Assembly: GCA_035534435.1 (NCBI GenBank)
Contig: DATLRX010000047.1
Span: 1 to 16,083 of the forward strand
Length of the DNA stretch: 16,083 nt
Reading direction: 5' to 3'
Origin: Palsa-851 sp035534435
GTDB lineage: Bacteria > Chloroflexota > Dormibacteria > Aeolococcales > Aeolococcaceae
Notes under the pieces: model-generated
What the model was told of the DNA's origin: nothing
The model's input: only the letters and a program-made list of their open reading frames with translations
Database searches by the model: none
In this document: positions 1 through 6,894 of the stretch, piece after piece
Position numbering within the stretch: the stretch's first letter is position 1
Layout of the letters: each line of letters starts with the position of its first letter
Made by a program: the position numbers and the translations under genes

Positions 1-339
1 CTCGGTTCCCGCCTCCGCAAAATCCATGATGCGGCGTTCGACACGATCCTCGAGGCCGGCTTCTCGGAGTAGATCGATTGCCGCGTCCTCATAAGTCGGA
101 GTCAGTTCGATGCTAATCGCCCGCGCAGCTCCCGCTTTCAGCAGCTCGATCTGTATCGCGCCGATGCCGCCACCCACCTCAAGCACCGTGCGACCCACTA
201 GGTCCTGTTGCCTTAAGAAGTCAGCGATGCGGCGCGAAGTGGGATCGAGGCCCTTGCGTCGGTAACGCTTTGCCTCGGCGCGGGCATTTCTCTCGCTGAA
301 GATCCAGCGGTAGCCCCTGGGCGAGCAGCAGTCACCCAC
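1..339 (-). CDS. Class I SAM-dependent methyltransferase, 3' part missing (cut by left edge)
   Basis: The minus-strand frame is open to the left edge. The product starts MGDCCSPRGY, followed by a basic stretch containing the AKRYRRKGLD block, and then a clear methyltransferase motif I (VLEVGGGIGAIQ) and an acidic end of the next strand (SIELTP). This Cys-Cys-x-Pro plus YRRKGLD opening is the usual start of a group of small bacterial class I methyltransferases; the acceptor substrate cannot be told. The frame stays open upstream to an ATG at 435, adding 32 residues. I prefer the GTG at 339 because the CCxP block normally lies at the very N-terminus, an AGGA sits nine bases before it, the ATG at 435 has no ribosome site, and a plausible opposite-strand promoter lies at 389-417. 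Only about 113 residues are visible, so the C-terminal half of the Rossmann domain is missing. Confidence 0.75.
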   Translation of the reverse strand, partial: MGDCCSPRGYRWIFSERNARAEAKRYRRKGLDPTSRRIADFLRQQDLVGRTVLEVGGGIGAIQIELLKAGAARAISIELTPTYEDAAIDLLREAGLEDRVERRIMDFAEAGTE

Positions 340-388
340 GCAGCGACATCCTACATTCTCGTCGGCCAGCTCGCCACTGTCACTGACA

Positions 389-417
389 TTGCCACCCGCG
401 TGACGAAGCCATACGAT
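389..417 (+). promoter_or_regulatory. Candidate sigma70-type promoter for the YciI-family gene
   Basis: TTGCCA at 389-394 and TACGAT at 412-417 are separated by exactly 17 bases (5/6 and 4/6 matches to the consensus hexamers). The predicted start near 424 gives a leader of about 50 bases with the ribosome site at 461. If the divergent methyltransferase starts at 339, this promoter is intergenic; if it starts at 435, the promoter lies inside that coding region. This is a by-eye match only. Confidence 0.4.
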
Positions 418-460
418 CCCAGCACTCTGTGCCATCACTCGGAAGAAGCAGACTCATCTC

Positions 461-466
461 AGGAGG
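461..466 (+). promoter_or_regulatory. Strong ribosome binding site that fixes the YciI gene start
   Basis: AGGAGG at 461-466 lies seven bases before the GTG at 474. This makes the GTG the start rather than the in-frame ATG at 429, which has no such site and would add 15 residues unlike the family N-terminus. Confidence 0.75.
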
Positions 467-473
467 ATTGCCA

Positions 474-755
474 GTGAAGTACGTCGTCTTTTACAAGTCG
501 GCCGCAGACATGCTGCCGAAGGCCCGTCTGCACTTCGCTGCGCACCAGGCCCTGTATGGAAGGTTCGTCGATGATGGGACCCTCCTGATGATGGGAACAT
601 TCGCGAATCCCCAAGAGGAAGGGTCGATGGGCATCTTCACGACCCGTGAGGCGGCCGAGGAGTTCGTCAGGGAGGATCCGTTCGTGCTTAACGGCGTGGT
701 CCGCAACTGGCACATCCGGGAGTGGAACGAGGTCTTGTGGAAGCCGAGCGCCTGA
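474..755 (+). CDS. YciI-family (YCII domain) small protein
   Basis: A 93-residue protein consisting of a single YCII-type ferredoxin-like alpha/beta domain. It shows the family layout: an opening beta strand (KYVVFYKSA), a helix carrying the His of HFAAHQALYG, the turn VDDGTLLMMGTF, a Gly-rich GSMGIFTTREAAEEF strand-helix, and the closing DPFVLNGVVRNWHIREWNEV. The DPF...NGV...W.I..W pattern is typical. Members are small putative enzymes, some fused to or near sigma factors and dioxygenases; most have no known reaction, so none is assigned here. GTG start with a strong ribosome site. It is divergent from the methyltransferase and convergent with the operon ending at 968, so it is probably a separate one-gene transcript and not part of the catabolic cluster. 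Confidence 0.85.
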   Translation: MKYVVFYKSAADMLPKARLHFAAHQALYGRFVDDGTLLMMGTFANPQEEGSMGIFTTREAAEEFVREDPFVLNGVVRNWHIREWNEVLWKPSA

Positions 756-967
756 GAACCTAACCTCGGGAGGAAGCGCTGCATGGAGGAAGTCGGGGCG
801 ACCAGCGGTTCCCGTAAACGGTTTTCTAAATCGTTGGGGGGAAATGCATGCCTCGCGCGCGCGTTCCCTACATCTGGCCGATAGGGGGCCTCGTCAGATG
901 CTGTTGATAACCACTCCATTAGCGTGAGCATCTTCGCTTTACGCTCGGATCAAGGGTTTGTCGATTG
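756..967. other. Convergent spacer, no gene recognised
   Basis: This lies between the stop of the YciI gene (+) and the stop of the P1 peptidase gene (-), where a bidirectional terminator would be expected. Two weak hairpins are visible: CCTGAG/CTCGGG with one mismatch around 752-772, and CATCTG/CAGATG at 871-876 and 895-900 enclosing GCC/GGC with a bulge. Neither is followed by a T run, so no terminator is called. No convincing coding frame was seen. Confidence 0.4.
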
Positions 968-2080
968 CTATGCAGGACCAAAGTGAAGGTCTGGCGTGCT
1001 TTGCATCAATCGCCGCACCGTGTCCACAGGCAGCCCATATCGAACCCGCCCGCTTTTTCCGATGACGGTGTCGGCGGTGAAGAGAGCGTTGATCACAGAC
1101 TCCTCTGTCGCTTCGACCACAGCTTGGAAGATGCCATCCATTACCGCGACGTCTTCCAGCAGCGATTGCACGGAGCGAGTCGGATCGTCTGACCAGTGAG
1201 GAATCTTGATCGCCGTGCTAAAGGCGAAGGCATATTCACCGCTGAAGTGCTCGCCGATAGTGCCGGTCCGCGCCAGCCCTGTTTGCACGCGGCGCGCGAG
1301 GCGCTCGAGCTGTCGGTCGGAAGTTGGGGCATCGGTCGCGATCACGATGATGCACGAACCTGCCCCGTGCGGCCACGTTCCATCGGCGCCTGACGGCGGG
1401 ATGAGTGACTCGCCGATCGCTGCGCCGCCGATCCTCAAATGTCGAGAAGAGCCGAAGTTGGCCAGGCTCAGAACGCCGACCGTGAAGCCTTGCGGTGTTA
1501 CGCGCGAAGCGGTCCCGATCCCGCCCTTCCATCCGTAGCACACCATCCCCGTGCCGGCTCCGATATGGCCTTCAGCGACCTTACCTGTTACCGCCTCAGC
1601 GATCGCTTGGACGGCGTGCTCCGGCCGCACGTGGCGGCCGCGCATGTCGCTGAGCTGCGAATCGTTGCATTCGGCAACGACAGCATTCACGCCGCCGGTG
1701 GTCGTGCCGATCTCGGGGTTCGCGGCCAGTGCATGCATGACGACGCCGTCTATCGCCGCCGCGACCGACAGGGTGTTGGTCAGAACGATCGGCGTCTCGA
1801 GGACGCCCAGTTCGGCCAGCTGTGTCAACCCGGCTGGTTTGCCGAATCCATTGATCACGTGGGCGGCGGCGACCACCTTCTCTCGAAACACGTTGTCGCC
1901 GTGGGGGACGATCGCGGTCACGCCGGTGCGGACCACCGCTGGATCGTCGTGCCACAGCGTGACGTGCCCGACGCGGACACCCGCGACGTCGGTGATCGCG
2001 TTGTTAAGCCCGGTTGGCAACTCACCCAGCATCACCCCGAGGTCGCGGGCCCGCGGCCTCGACGGAGGCGGAACGCTCAA
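968..2080 (-). CDS. P1-family (DmpA-like) N-terminal nucleophile aminopeptidase / D-esterase
   Basis: A 370-residue protein of the usual length for MEROPS family S58 (DmpA, BapA). These enzymes are made as one chain, cut themselves before a Ser, and use the new N-terminal Ser to release N-terminal L- or D-residues or beta-amino acids from small peptides, amides and esters. The sequence shows the RARDLG...LPTGLNNAITDVAGVRVGHVTL opening (residues 9-42), the TTTGGVNAVVAECND block (126-140), the self-cleavage Gly241-Ser242 in HGAGSCIIVIATDAP, and EATEESVINAL (323-333). The start is a TTG three bases after the cyclase stop; the later GTG/ATG at codons 16-17 would remove the conserved RARDLG. Last gene of the minus-strand operon, so probably cytosolic and translationally coupled to the cyclase. 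Substrate unknown; the context favours a D- or beta-amino acid derivative. Confidence 0.92.
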   Translation of the reverse strand: MSVPPPSRPRARDLGVMLGELPTGLNNAITDVAGVRVGHVTLWHDDPAVVRTGVTAIVPHGDNVFREKVVAAAHVINGFGKPAGLTQLAELGVLETPIVLTNTLSVAAAIDGVVMHALAANPEIGTTTGGVNAVVAECNDSQLSDMRGRHVRPEHAVQAIAEAVTGKVAEGHIGAGTGMVCYGWKGGIGTASRVTPQGFTVGVLSLANFGSSRHLRIGGAAIGESLIPPSGADGTWPHGAGSCIIVIATDAPTSDRQLERLARRVQTGLARTGTIGEHFSGEYAFAFSTAIKIPHWSDDPTRSVQSLLEDVAVMDGIFQAVVEATEESVINALFTADTVIGKSGRVRYGLPVDTVRRLMQSTPDLHFGPA

Positions 2081-2083
2081 CCC

Positions 2084-2803
2084 CTATTCTTCCCACGCGA
2101 CCGCGCGCACGGGGGAGCCGCTCGCGTCGGGCACCGGCAGCGGAAGCGCCGAAAAATGCACGCGCTTGCCCAGCAGGCGCTCGAGGTTGCCGATCCCCTC
2201 CAGGATGTACACGTCCTCTTTCAAGCAGATCGTGTGGGCCGGCCAGTGGGGCGGCGGCGTCGCCTTGTCGTACCACTTCTTGACGAAGATCGCGTCATAG
2301 AGGTGCTCGAAGCTGAAGGCTTCGACTCCCACCGACTTGATGCCGTGCTTGACCAGCCACGTCGCGCCCTCCGGAGTGACGAACGTCTGGTGGAGCAGGT
2401 ACTCTTCGGGGTTGCCCGGGTCCTCGTTCGTGTAGATGAGCACGATGTCGCCGGGGCGGACCTTCGGCGTCGCCTTCTCCAGGTCGTCGGCGGTGATTCC
2501 GCGCCCGTTGGCGAAGCTGAGGTCGAGGACGACGGCCTCACCGATCAGCCGGTTGATGTCGATCCGGTCCACGCTCGCCGTGCCCGGCACGATGTGGATT
2601 GGGGCGTCGAGGTGGGTGCCAAAGTGGTCGCTCAGGGTCCACTGGCACACGGTGCCGTTGTCGGTGTCCCAGTTGCGAATCCACTCGTTCTTGACGCCGT
2701 AAAAGGGTGACTCCGGGTCAGCGGACATCTTCCCGGACAGCTCGATGATGGTCTCGTGGGTCATCGGTCGGGTGAGGTCGATCAGGTCAGGGGACCATGT
2801 CAT
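2084..2803 (-). CDS. Cyclase-family metal-dependent hydrolase (KynB / isatin hydrolase-like), short form
   Basis: A 239-residue cytosolic enzyme of the cyclase family (Pfam Cyclase), which includes kynurenine formamidase and isatin hydrolase. Members hydrolyse formamides or cyclic amides using Zn or Mn. The signature is present: DHFGTHLDAPIH at residues 59-70, giving His60, His64, Asp66 and His70 as metal or catalytic residues, together with the DLT(R)PM opening and GDIVLIYTN in the middle. The C-terminal part has the usual GVEAFSFEHLYD segment and a glutamate in the EGIGNLERLLGKRVHF block. It is preceded by a strong AAGGAG site. It lies between a racemase and a P1 peptidase and is only distantly similar to the longer cyclase at 4259-5236, so the two probably act on different substrates or stereoisomers. 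KynB itself is unlikely because no tryptophan-pathway genes are nearby. Confidence 0.9.
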   Translation of the reverse strand: MTWSPDLIDLTRPMTHETIIELSGKMSADPESPFYGVKNEWIRNWDTDNGTVCQWTLSDHFGTHLDAPIHIVPGTASVDRIDINRLIGEAVVLDLSFANGRGITADDLEKATPKVRPGDIVLIYTNEDPGNPEEYLLHQTFVTPEGATWLVKHGIKSVGVEAFSFEHLYDAIFVKKWYDKATPPPHWPAHTICLKEDVYILEGIGNLERLLGKRVHFSALPLPVPDASGSPVRAVAWEE

Positions 2804-2810
2804 CGCGGTT

Positions 2811-2816
2811 CTCCTT
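2811..2816 (-). promoter_or_regulatory. Ribosome binding site of the short cyclase
   Basis: Minus-strand AAGGAG ends seven bases before the ATG at 2803. It is the strongest ribosome site in the minus-strand operon and marks the one junction there (15 bases) where translation is likely to restart freely. Confidence 0.7.
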
Positions 2817-2818
2817 GA

Positions 2819-3544
2819 TCAAGAAGTTGGACGGACAGTGCCGCCGGCGAGCGTCACGACTCGCTCGGCGACCAGGTCGGCGGCGTCGTACGCCGGGGCG
2901 GACCAGTCGGGCCGGTGCGGGAAGAGAGCGGACAGCTCGGTGCAGGCAAGCAGCGTCGCGGACGCGCCGTTGCGGTTCAGGTCCTCGGCGATCTCTCGCA
3001 TGCGCCGCACCAGCACGTCTCGATCGCCGGCGCCGGCCTTGACCCCTCCGGGCCCGTAGATGACCCTCATCAGCTCCTCCTCTCGCTCCTCACCCGGCAC
3101 GACGACGTTCAAGCCGTAGGCCGAGAGAGCCTTCTGGTAGAGACCTGCGCCCAGCGTTCCCGTCGTCGCCAGGACGCCGACCGCGGTCCCGGGCGCGTGA
3201 CGGCTGGCCACCGACCGCGCCGCCTCGCCGACCCAGTCGACCAGCGGCACGTCGACAGAGGTGGCGATATCCGCGTAGAAGGCGTGCGCGGTGTTGCACG
3301 CCATGACCAGGAGCTCCGCCCCCGCGGCGCGGAGGCGCCGCGCCATCGCCTTCAGGACCGGGACCGGGTCAGGACCACGGCCCAGCAGAAACGCCGACCG
3401 GTCCGGGACCGATGGGTCGCTGTCGATGATGACGTGCAGGTGGTCCTGGTCCTTCGGGGCGACGGTGTGCTCGGTGATCCTGCGGTAGAAGTCCACGCTC
3501 GCCTCGGGGCCCATACCGCCGAGAACGCCGATCGTCAACGTCAC
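2819..3544 (-). CDS. Aspartate/glutamate racemase-family enzyme (amino-acid racemase, RacD/YgeA type)
   Basis: A 241-residue, PLP-independent racemase fold. It opens with IGVLGGMGPEASVDFYRRI (residues 5-23), the signature of the aspartate-racemase branch rather than the glutamate (MurI), hydantoin or maleate isomerase branches. The two catalytic cysteines that take and return the alpha proton are both present: Cys83 in MACNTAH and Cys201 in ACTELS, each with its usual following Thr. YgeA-type members accept several amino acids, so aspartate is not certain. The start is a GTG one base after the regulator's stop, implying coupled translation. In this operon it may convert L- and D-forms so that a stereospecific downstream enzyme can use both. 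Confidence 0.88.
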   Translation of the reverse strand: MTLTIGVLGGMGPEASVDFYRRITEHTVAPKDQDHLHVIIDSDPSVPDRSAFLLGRGPDPVPVLKAMARRLRAAGAELLVMACNTAHAFYADIATSVDVPLVDWVGEAARSVASRHAPGTAVGVLATTGTLGAGLYQKALSAYGLNVVVPGEEREEELMRVIYGPGGVKAGAGDRDVLVRRMREIAEDLNRNGASATLLACTELSALFPHRPDWSAPAYDAADLVAERVVTLAGGTVRPTS

Positions 3545-3545
3545 G

Positions 3546-4178
3546 TCAGAAGCGCGGAGGCGTGATCGCGCTGACCTGGATCACGGGCTCCGACCCATGG
3601 TTCTCGATCGTGTGGGGAATCGAGCTGTCGTAGGCGGCGCTGTCGCCAGCATGCAGGATATGCACCTCGTCACCGATCGTGAGGTGGAGGGTGCCCGACA
3701 GCACCAGCACGCACTCCTGGCCGACATGGGACATGGCAACCGCGGGCGGATGGCCCGGCTGCAGCTCGATGGACACGAACTCGATGTTCCAGTTCAGGTC
3801 TGGAGTGAGCAGCTCGTAGAGGATCTGCGATTCAGGCACGCGCAGCCGTCTGCGCTGCGCCCGCCGCACCACCACCGCATTCGTTCCCGGTTCGGGAAAC
3901 ACCGAATCGGCGCCGGGCAGGCTCTCGGCGAAGAACTCCGCGATGGGAACTCCCAGCCCTGAAGCCACACGCCTGAGGGTGGTGATCGACGCGCCGACCT
4001 TGCCGGTCTCCACCTGGTTGATAAGGCTGGCCGAGACCCCTGCGCGCGCCGCCAGCTCGCGAGTCGTCATCGATGTCCGCCGCCTCAGGTCTCGGACTAT
4101 CAGCCCGAGCCGTCTTCGCTCCGGGTCCAAAGTGGGGTCTTGACGAAAAGGCCCGTGGCGTTCAGCATCACTACTCAT
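3546..4178 (-). CDS. XRE-family transcriptional regulator with C-terminal cupin domain
   Basis: About 210 residues. An N-terminal helix-turn-helix of XRE/Cro type spans roughly residues 23-82 (RDLRRRTSMTTRELAARAGVSASLINQVETG, with the VSASLINQVE recognition helix). A linker then leads to a cupin barrel at about 133-206 with the GHPPAVAMSHVGQECVLVLSGTLHL and DSAAYDSSIPHTIENHG blocks. This architecture is common for local regulators of amino-acid, polyamine and other nitrogen-compound catabolism; the cupin is thought to sense a small ligand. ATG at 4178 is preferred over GTG at 4184 because the TTGACA-based promoter would start transcription near 4181, giving an almost leaderless message. It is first gene of its own operon and divergent from the twelve-gene operon, so it probably controls both and itself through the inverted repeat at 4204-4252. 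Confidence 0.9.
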   Translation of the reverse strand: MSSDAERHGPFRQDPTLDPERRRLGLIVRDLRRRTSMTTRELAARAGVSASLINQVETGKVGASITTLRRVASGLGVPIAEFFAESLPGADSVFPEPGTNAVVVRRAQRRRLRVPESQILYELLTPDLNWNIEFVSIELQPGHPPAVAMSHVGQECVLVLSGTLHLTIGDEVHILHAGDSAAYDSSIPHTIENHGSEPVIQVSAITPPRF

Positions 4179-4187
4179 GTTCACTCT

Positions 4188-4216
4188 AGTCGAACAGGCC
4201 GTGAGGCCCCTGTCAA
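4188..4216 (-). promoter_or_regulatory. Candidate promoter of the regulator operon
   Basis: On the minus strand there is a perfect TTGACA (positions 4216-4211), a 17-base spacer, and TCGACT (4193-4188, a 3/6 match to the -10 consensus). Transcription would start near 4181, only a few bases before the ATG at 4178, so the message would be nearly leaderless. TAGAGT at 4188-4183 is an alternative -10 but would need a 22-base spacer. Confidence 0.45.
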
Positions 4217-4252
4217 GAGCTTTCGGCGCTCTTTTCCAACCTTACAGGGCCT
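4204..4252. promoter_or_regulatory. Interrupted inverted repeat, candidate operator of the divergon
   Basis: Two nested sets of arms: the outer pair AGGCCCCTGT (4204-4213) and ACAGGGCCT (4244-4252), complementary except for one extra C, and the inner pair AAGAGC (4215-4220) and GCTCTT (4228-4233), perfectly complementary around seven bases. The left half covers the TTGACA box of the regulator promoter; the right arm ends six bases before the ATG at 4259. This is the right place for a repressor site controlling both directions. If transcribed in the plus direction it could also fold next to the ribosome site of the first plus-strand gene. There is no T run, and it sits between divergent starts, so it is not a terminator. 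Confidence 0.55.
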
Positions 4253-4258
4253 GAAGAG

Positions 4259-5236
4259 ATGTGCGGACCGGGCATCGTTTCGGCTCAAGGTAGGGAGCGC
4301 ATCGCCGCTTTCAGCGCCAAGGTTCGCCAGGCGACGGCGAGCCCGTTCGGCCCCGACGACCAGATCGGGATGCTCAACCTGATGACCGGAGACTCGATCC
4401 GAAGTGTGCTGGCCGAGCTCGATGGCGGAAAGGTGTTCGACCTCGGGGTCGACTACTTCATCGGGATGCCGAGCTGGGCCGCCGCCGGCGATCCGACCTA
4501 CCAGATCTGGATGTCGCACACGCCACACGGCTCGGTGATCGACGACCTGGCGAAAGTCGGCGAAGAGCAGAACCGCCTGGTCAGCTACTCCGGCGACTGC
4601 ATCCTCATGTACACCCACTGCGGAACGCACGTCGATACTCTCAACCACTTTGGTTACAACGGCAAGGTCTGGAACGGCTTCTCCGCCGACACCCATCTCG
4701 GGAGTCGCCACTGGACCGTGTCAGGCGCCGATAAGCATCCTCCGATCGTCGCGCGCGGCGTTCTGATCGACGTCGCGGCGGCCAATGGCGTCGACTGCCT
4801 GCCCGATTCGTTCGCAATCGGTGAGAAGGAGCTGAAAGATGCCCTTCGCCGCCAGGGCACCGAGCTCCGAGTGGGGGACGTGGCGATGATTCGCACGGGC
4901 CGGATGTCGGTGTGGCCAGATTCGGCGCGGTACCTCGCTCCCGAGCCCGGCCTGAACCGTGAAGGTGCGGAGTTCCTCGCGAAGTCGGGGGCGATTCTCG
5001 TCGGGGCCGACAACATCGCCCTCGAGCACTATCCGTCGGCCGAGCCTGGAAACTGGGACAGCGTCCATACGTATCTGCTTGCCGAAGCGGGGGTCCCGAT
5101 TGTCGAGGTCGTCGATCTTGAAGCGCTCTCGGCCGAGCACATGTACACGTTTGCCTTCGTCGGAGCGTGCCTGAAGCTCCGAGGTGCGACCGGCAGCCCG
5201 ATGCGTCCGATGGCGATGCCGCTGAGGGCATCCTAA
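4259..5236 (+). CDS. Cyclase-family metal-dependent hydrolase, long form (about 325 residues)
   Basis: The second cyclase-family member in the window. It is of the long type common in soil bacteria, with an N-terminal extension bearing the FGPDDQIGMLNLMT block (residues 30-43) before the shared domain. The metal/catalytic signature HCGTHVDTLNH lies at 120-130 (His120, His124, Asp126, His130), where the short form has DAPIH. GDVAMIRTGR and the late VEVVDLEAL segment fit the family. Proteins of this subgroup are hydrolases of cyclic or N-acyl amides, but few have a known substrate. It is the first gene of the twelve-gene operon, starting at ATG 4259 with only a weak GAAGAG ribosome site; its TAA is directly followed by the ATG of the aminotransferase. 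Its first place suggests it does an early step, such as ring opening of the imported compound. Confidence 0.9.
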   Translation: MCGPGIVSAQGRERIAAFSAKVRQATASPFGPDDQIGMLNLMTGDSIRSVLAELDGGKVFDLGVDYFIGMPSWAAAGDPTYQIWMSHTPHGSVIDDLAKVGEEQNRLVSYSGDCILMYTHCGTHVDTLNHFGYNGKVWNGFSADTHLGSRHWTVSGADKHPPIVARGVLIDVAAANGVDCLPDSFAIGEKELKDALRRQGTELRVGDVAMIRTGRMSVWPDSARYLAPEPGLNREGAEFLAKSGAILVGADNIALEHYPSAEPGNWDSVHTYLLAEAGVPIVEVVDLEALSAEHMYTFAFVGACLKLRGATGSPMRPMAMPLRAS

Positions 5237-6511
5237 ATGCCGGCCATCACGCGCCTCTCGCCAACGCTTGCGGTCAACCAGGCGATCAGGCAGGCGCAGC
5301 GCGACGGCAGGGACATCGTTCATCTCGCGTTTGGAGAGGCTGGGCTCCCCGTTCACCCTCTGCTTGCCGAGCATCTTCAGGCCGGGATCCCGAGCAACGC
5401 ATACGGGCCGGTGGCCGGGGAGGAGGCGGTCCGATCCGCCGCCGCCGGCTATCTCACCCGGCGCGGCATTCAAGCCAGCGCCGGCGACGTCGTGATCACG
5501 CCTGGGAGCAAGGCCGCGCTGTTTGCGCTGATCGCCGCGCTGCCCGGTGACCTCGTCCTTCCAACCCCCGCGTGGGTCAGCTATGCGGCCCACGCGGCGC
5601 TTGCGGGTAAGCGCATCGTTTCAGCGCCAATTCCCGAAGAGGCCGGTGGCATCCCGGATCCCGAGCGCTTGCCCAGGGTCCTGGCCGCCGCTCGCAAAAG
5701 CGGCGCAAGACCGGGGATCTTGCTCGTCACCATCCCCGACAACCCAACGGGCACGGTCGCGAGCCCGGAGCTTGTCCGCTGGGTCTGCGAGATCGCCACC
5801 GACGAGGAGCTGGTAGTCATCTCCGACGAGATCTATCGGGACCTCGCGTACGACCCCACGGCTGTACTCTCGCCAGCTGCTGTGATCCCCGACCTCACAT
5901 ACGTGACCAGTGGCCTAAGCAAGGCATGGGCCCTCGGTGGGTGGCGCGTTGGATTTCTGAAGGCGCCGTCGACCGCAAGCGGACGATCCATCGTCGAGTC
6001 GGTGACGGCCATCGGCAGCGAGATCTGGTCCTGCGTGGCGAGCCCGATGAGCGAGGTGGCGAAGGTCGCTTTCAGCGAGCCGGACGAGCTGACCGCCTTT
6101 GTCGCCGATTCGAGGGAGCTTCACCGGACGGTGTCCCTCGCCGTGCACGAGCGCTTCGTCCAGGCGGGCGGCATCGCGTCGCGGACACCCCAGGCCGCCT
6201 TCTACCAGTACCCCGACTTCGGCGCGCGCCGGGGTTCGTTGGCGGCCTCCGGGATCCACACCTCAGACGAGCTCGCCGAGGCGATGCTGTCCACGTACGG
6301 CATCGGCGTGCTGCCGGGTTCGGCATTCGGCGTAGATCCGGCCGAGCTCCAGGTCCGGGTCAGCACGAGCCTGCTCTACGGCAAGAGCAGCTCGGAACGC
6401 TGGGAAACTCTCGCGGCGAGCCGGCAAGGTCGAGCCCTGGAGGTGCCGCGCATCGCGATCGCCCTGGAGCGCATCACCGGCTGTCTCGCCGCTCTTGGCG
6501 CCGATCGATGA
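5237..6511 (+). CDS. PLP-dependent class I/II aminotransferase
   Basis: A 424-residue fold-type I enzyme of usual length. Key residues are visible: AYGPVAGEEAVR near 56-66, the NPTG motif at 169-172 (Asn169), Asp197 and Tyr200 in ISDEIYRDLAYD, the PLP-binding Lys229 in SGLSKAWALGGWRVGF with Arg237 for the phosphate, and Arg374 in LQVRVST for the substrate carboxylate. It moves an amino group between an amino acid and a 2-oxo acid, in the cytosol. The closest recognisable type is the AspC/broad-specificity subgroup; the exact donor cannot be told. The ATG abuts the upstream TAA, and its TGA overlaps the next ATG by four bases. Adjacency to a RidA-like protein fits an enzyme that forms enamine or imine intermediates. 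Confidence 0.92.
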   Translation: MPAITRLSPTLAVNQAIRQAQRDGRDIVHLAFGEAGLPVHPLLAEHLQAGIPSNAYGPVAGEEAVRSAAAGYLTRRGIQASAGDVVITPGSKAALFALIAALPGDLVLPTPAWVSYAAHAALAGKRIVSAPIPEEAGGIPDPERLPRVLAAARKSGARPGILLVTIPDNPTGTVASPELVRWVCEIATDEELVVISDEIYRDLAYDPTAVLSPAAVIPDLTYVTSGLSKAWALGGWRVGFLKAPSTASGRSIVESVTAIGSEIWSCVASPMSEVAKVAFSEPDELTAFVADSRELHRTVSLAVHERFVQAGGIASRTPQAAFYQYPDFGARRGSLAASGIHTSDELAEAMLSTYGIGVLPGSAFGVDPAELQVRVSTSLLYGKSSSERWETLAASRQGRALEVPRIAIALERITGCLAALGADR

Positions 6512-6891
6512 CAGGCACGAGAGAGATCCGCACCGACCGGGCGCCGGCCCCTGGGGGGCCGTACTCGCAGGCGGTCGTCGCCGGCGATTTCATCTTCGTC
6601 TCTGGCCAGCGCCCGGTCGATCCGGTCACCGGCTCGATTCCCGGCGGGGTGGAGGCCCAGTCGGCGCAGGTGCTGAAGAACCTGGCGGCTGTACTCGACG
6701 CCGCGGGCAGCTCGCTGGCCGAGGCCGTCAAGGTGACCGCGCACTTGGCCGACCTCGGCGATTTTACAACCTTCAACAAGGTCTACATGCGCTTTTTCAA
6801 TCCGCCATATCCGGCGCGCACCACCGTTGGCTCGGAGCTTCGAGGAATCCTCGTCGAGGTCGACGTCATCGCGGTCGGGGCCAAGGGCTGA
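6508..6891 (+). CDS. RidA family (YjgF/YER057c/UK114) enamine/imine deaminase
   Basis: A 127-residue single-domain protein that normally forms a trimer with active sites at the interfaces. Family marks: RAPAPGGPYSQAVVAGDFIFVSGQ at residues 11-34, the substrate-binding arginine Arg104 in PPYPARTTVG, and Glu118 in LVEVDVIAVG, corresponding to Arg105 and Glu120 of E. coli RidA. Such proteins speed hydrolysis of 2-aminoacrylate and related imines made by PLP enzymes to 2-oxo acids plus ammonia. The start is ATG 6508, overlapping the aminotransferase stop as ATGA. The same reading frame is open far upstream inside the aminotransferase gene, but only this start gives the family N-terminus. It probably serves the aminotransferase and the fold-III PLP enzyme at 13158. 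Confidence 0.93.
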   Translation: MTGTREIRTDRAPAPGGPYSQAVVAGDFIFVSGQRPVDPVTGSIPGGVEAQSAQVLKNLAAVLDAAGSSLAEAVKVTAHLADLGDFTTFNKVYMRFFNPPYPARTTVGSELRGILVEVDVIAVGAKG

Positions 6892-6894
6892 ACA

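Noticed and set aside
871..900. Hairpin CATCTG/CAGATG as terminator of the convergent genes
   Set aside because: The stem is bulged and no T run follows on either strand; not enough to call.
1439..2710. Long plus-strand open frame (423 codons) across the peptidase and cyclase genes
   Set aside because: Antisense shadow of two genes with clear family motifs; its composition is Arg/Asp/Val-rich without recognisable domains.
2084..2803. Assignment of the short cyclase as kynurenine formamidase (kynB)
   Set aside because: The family motif is shared by many enzymes, and no kynureninase or tryptophan dioxygenase gene is nearby.
4181..5593. Minus-strand frames opposite the long cyclase gene
   Set aside because: They are antisense to the cyclase and aminotransferase and span the divergent control region; no ribosome site or domain.
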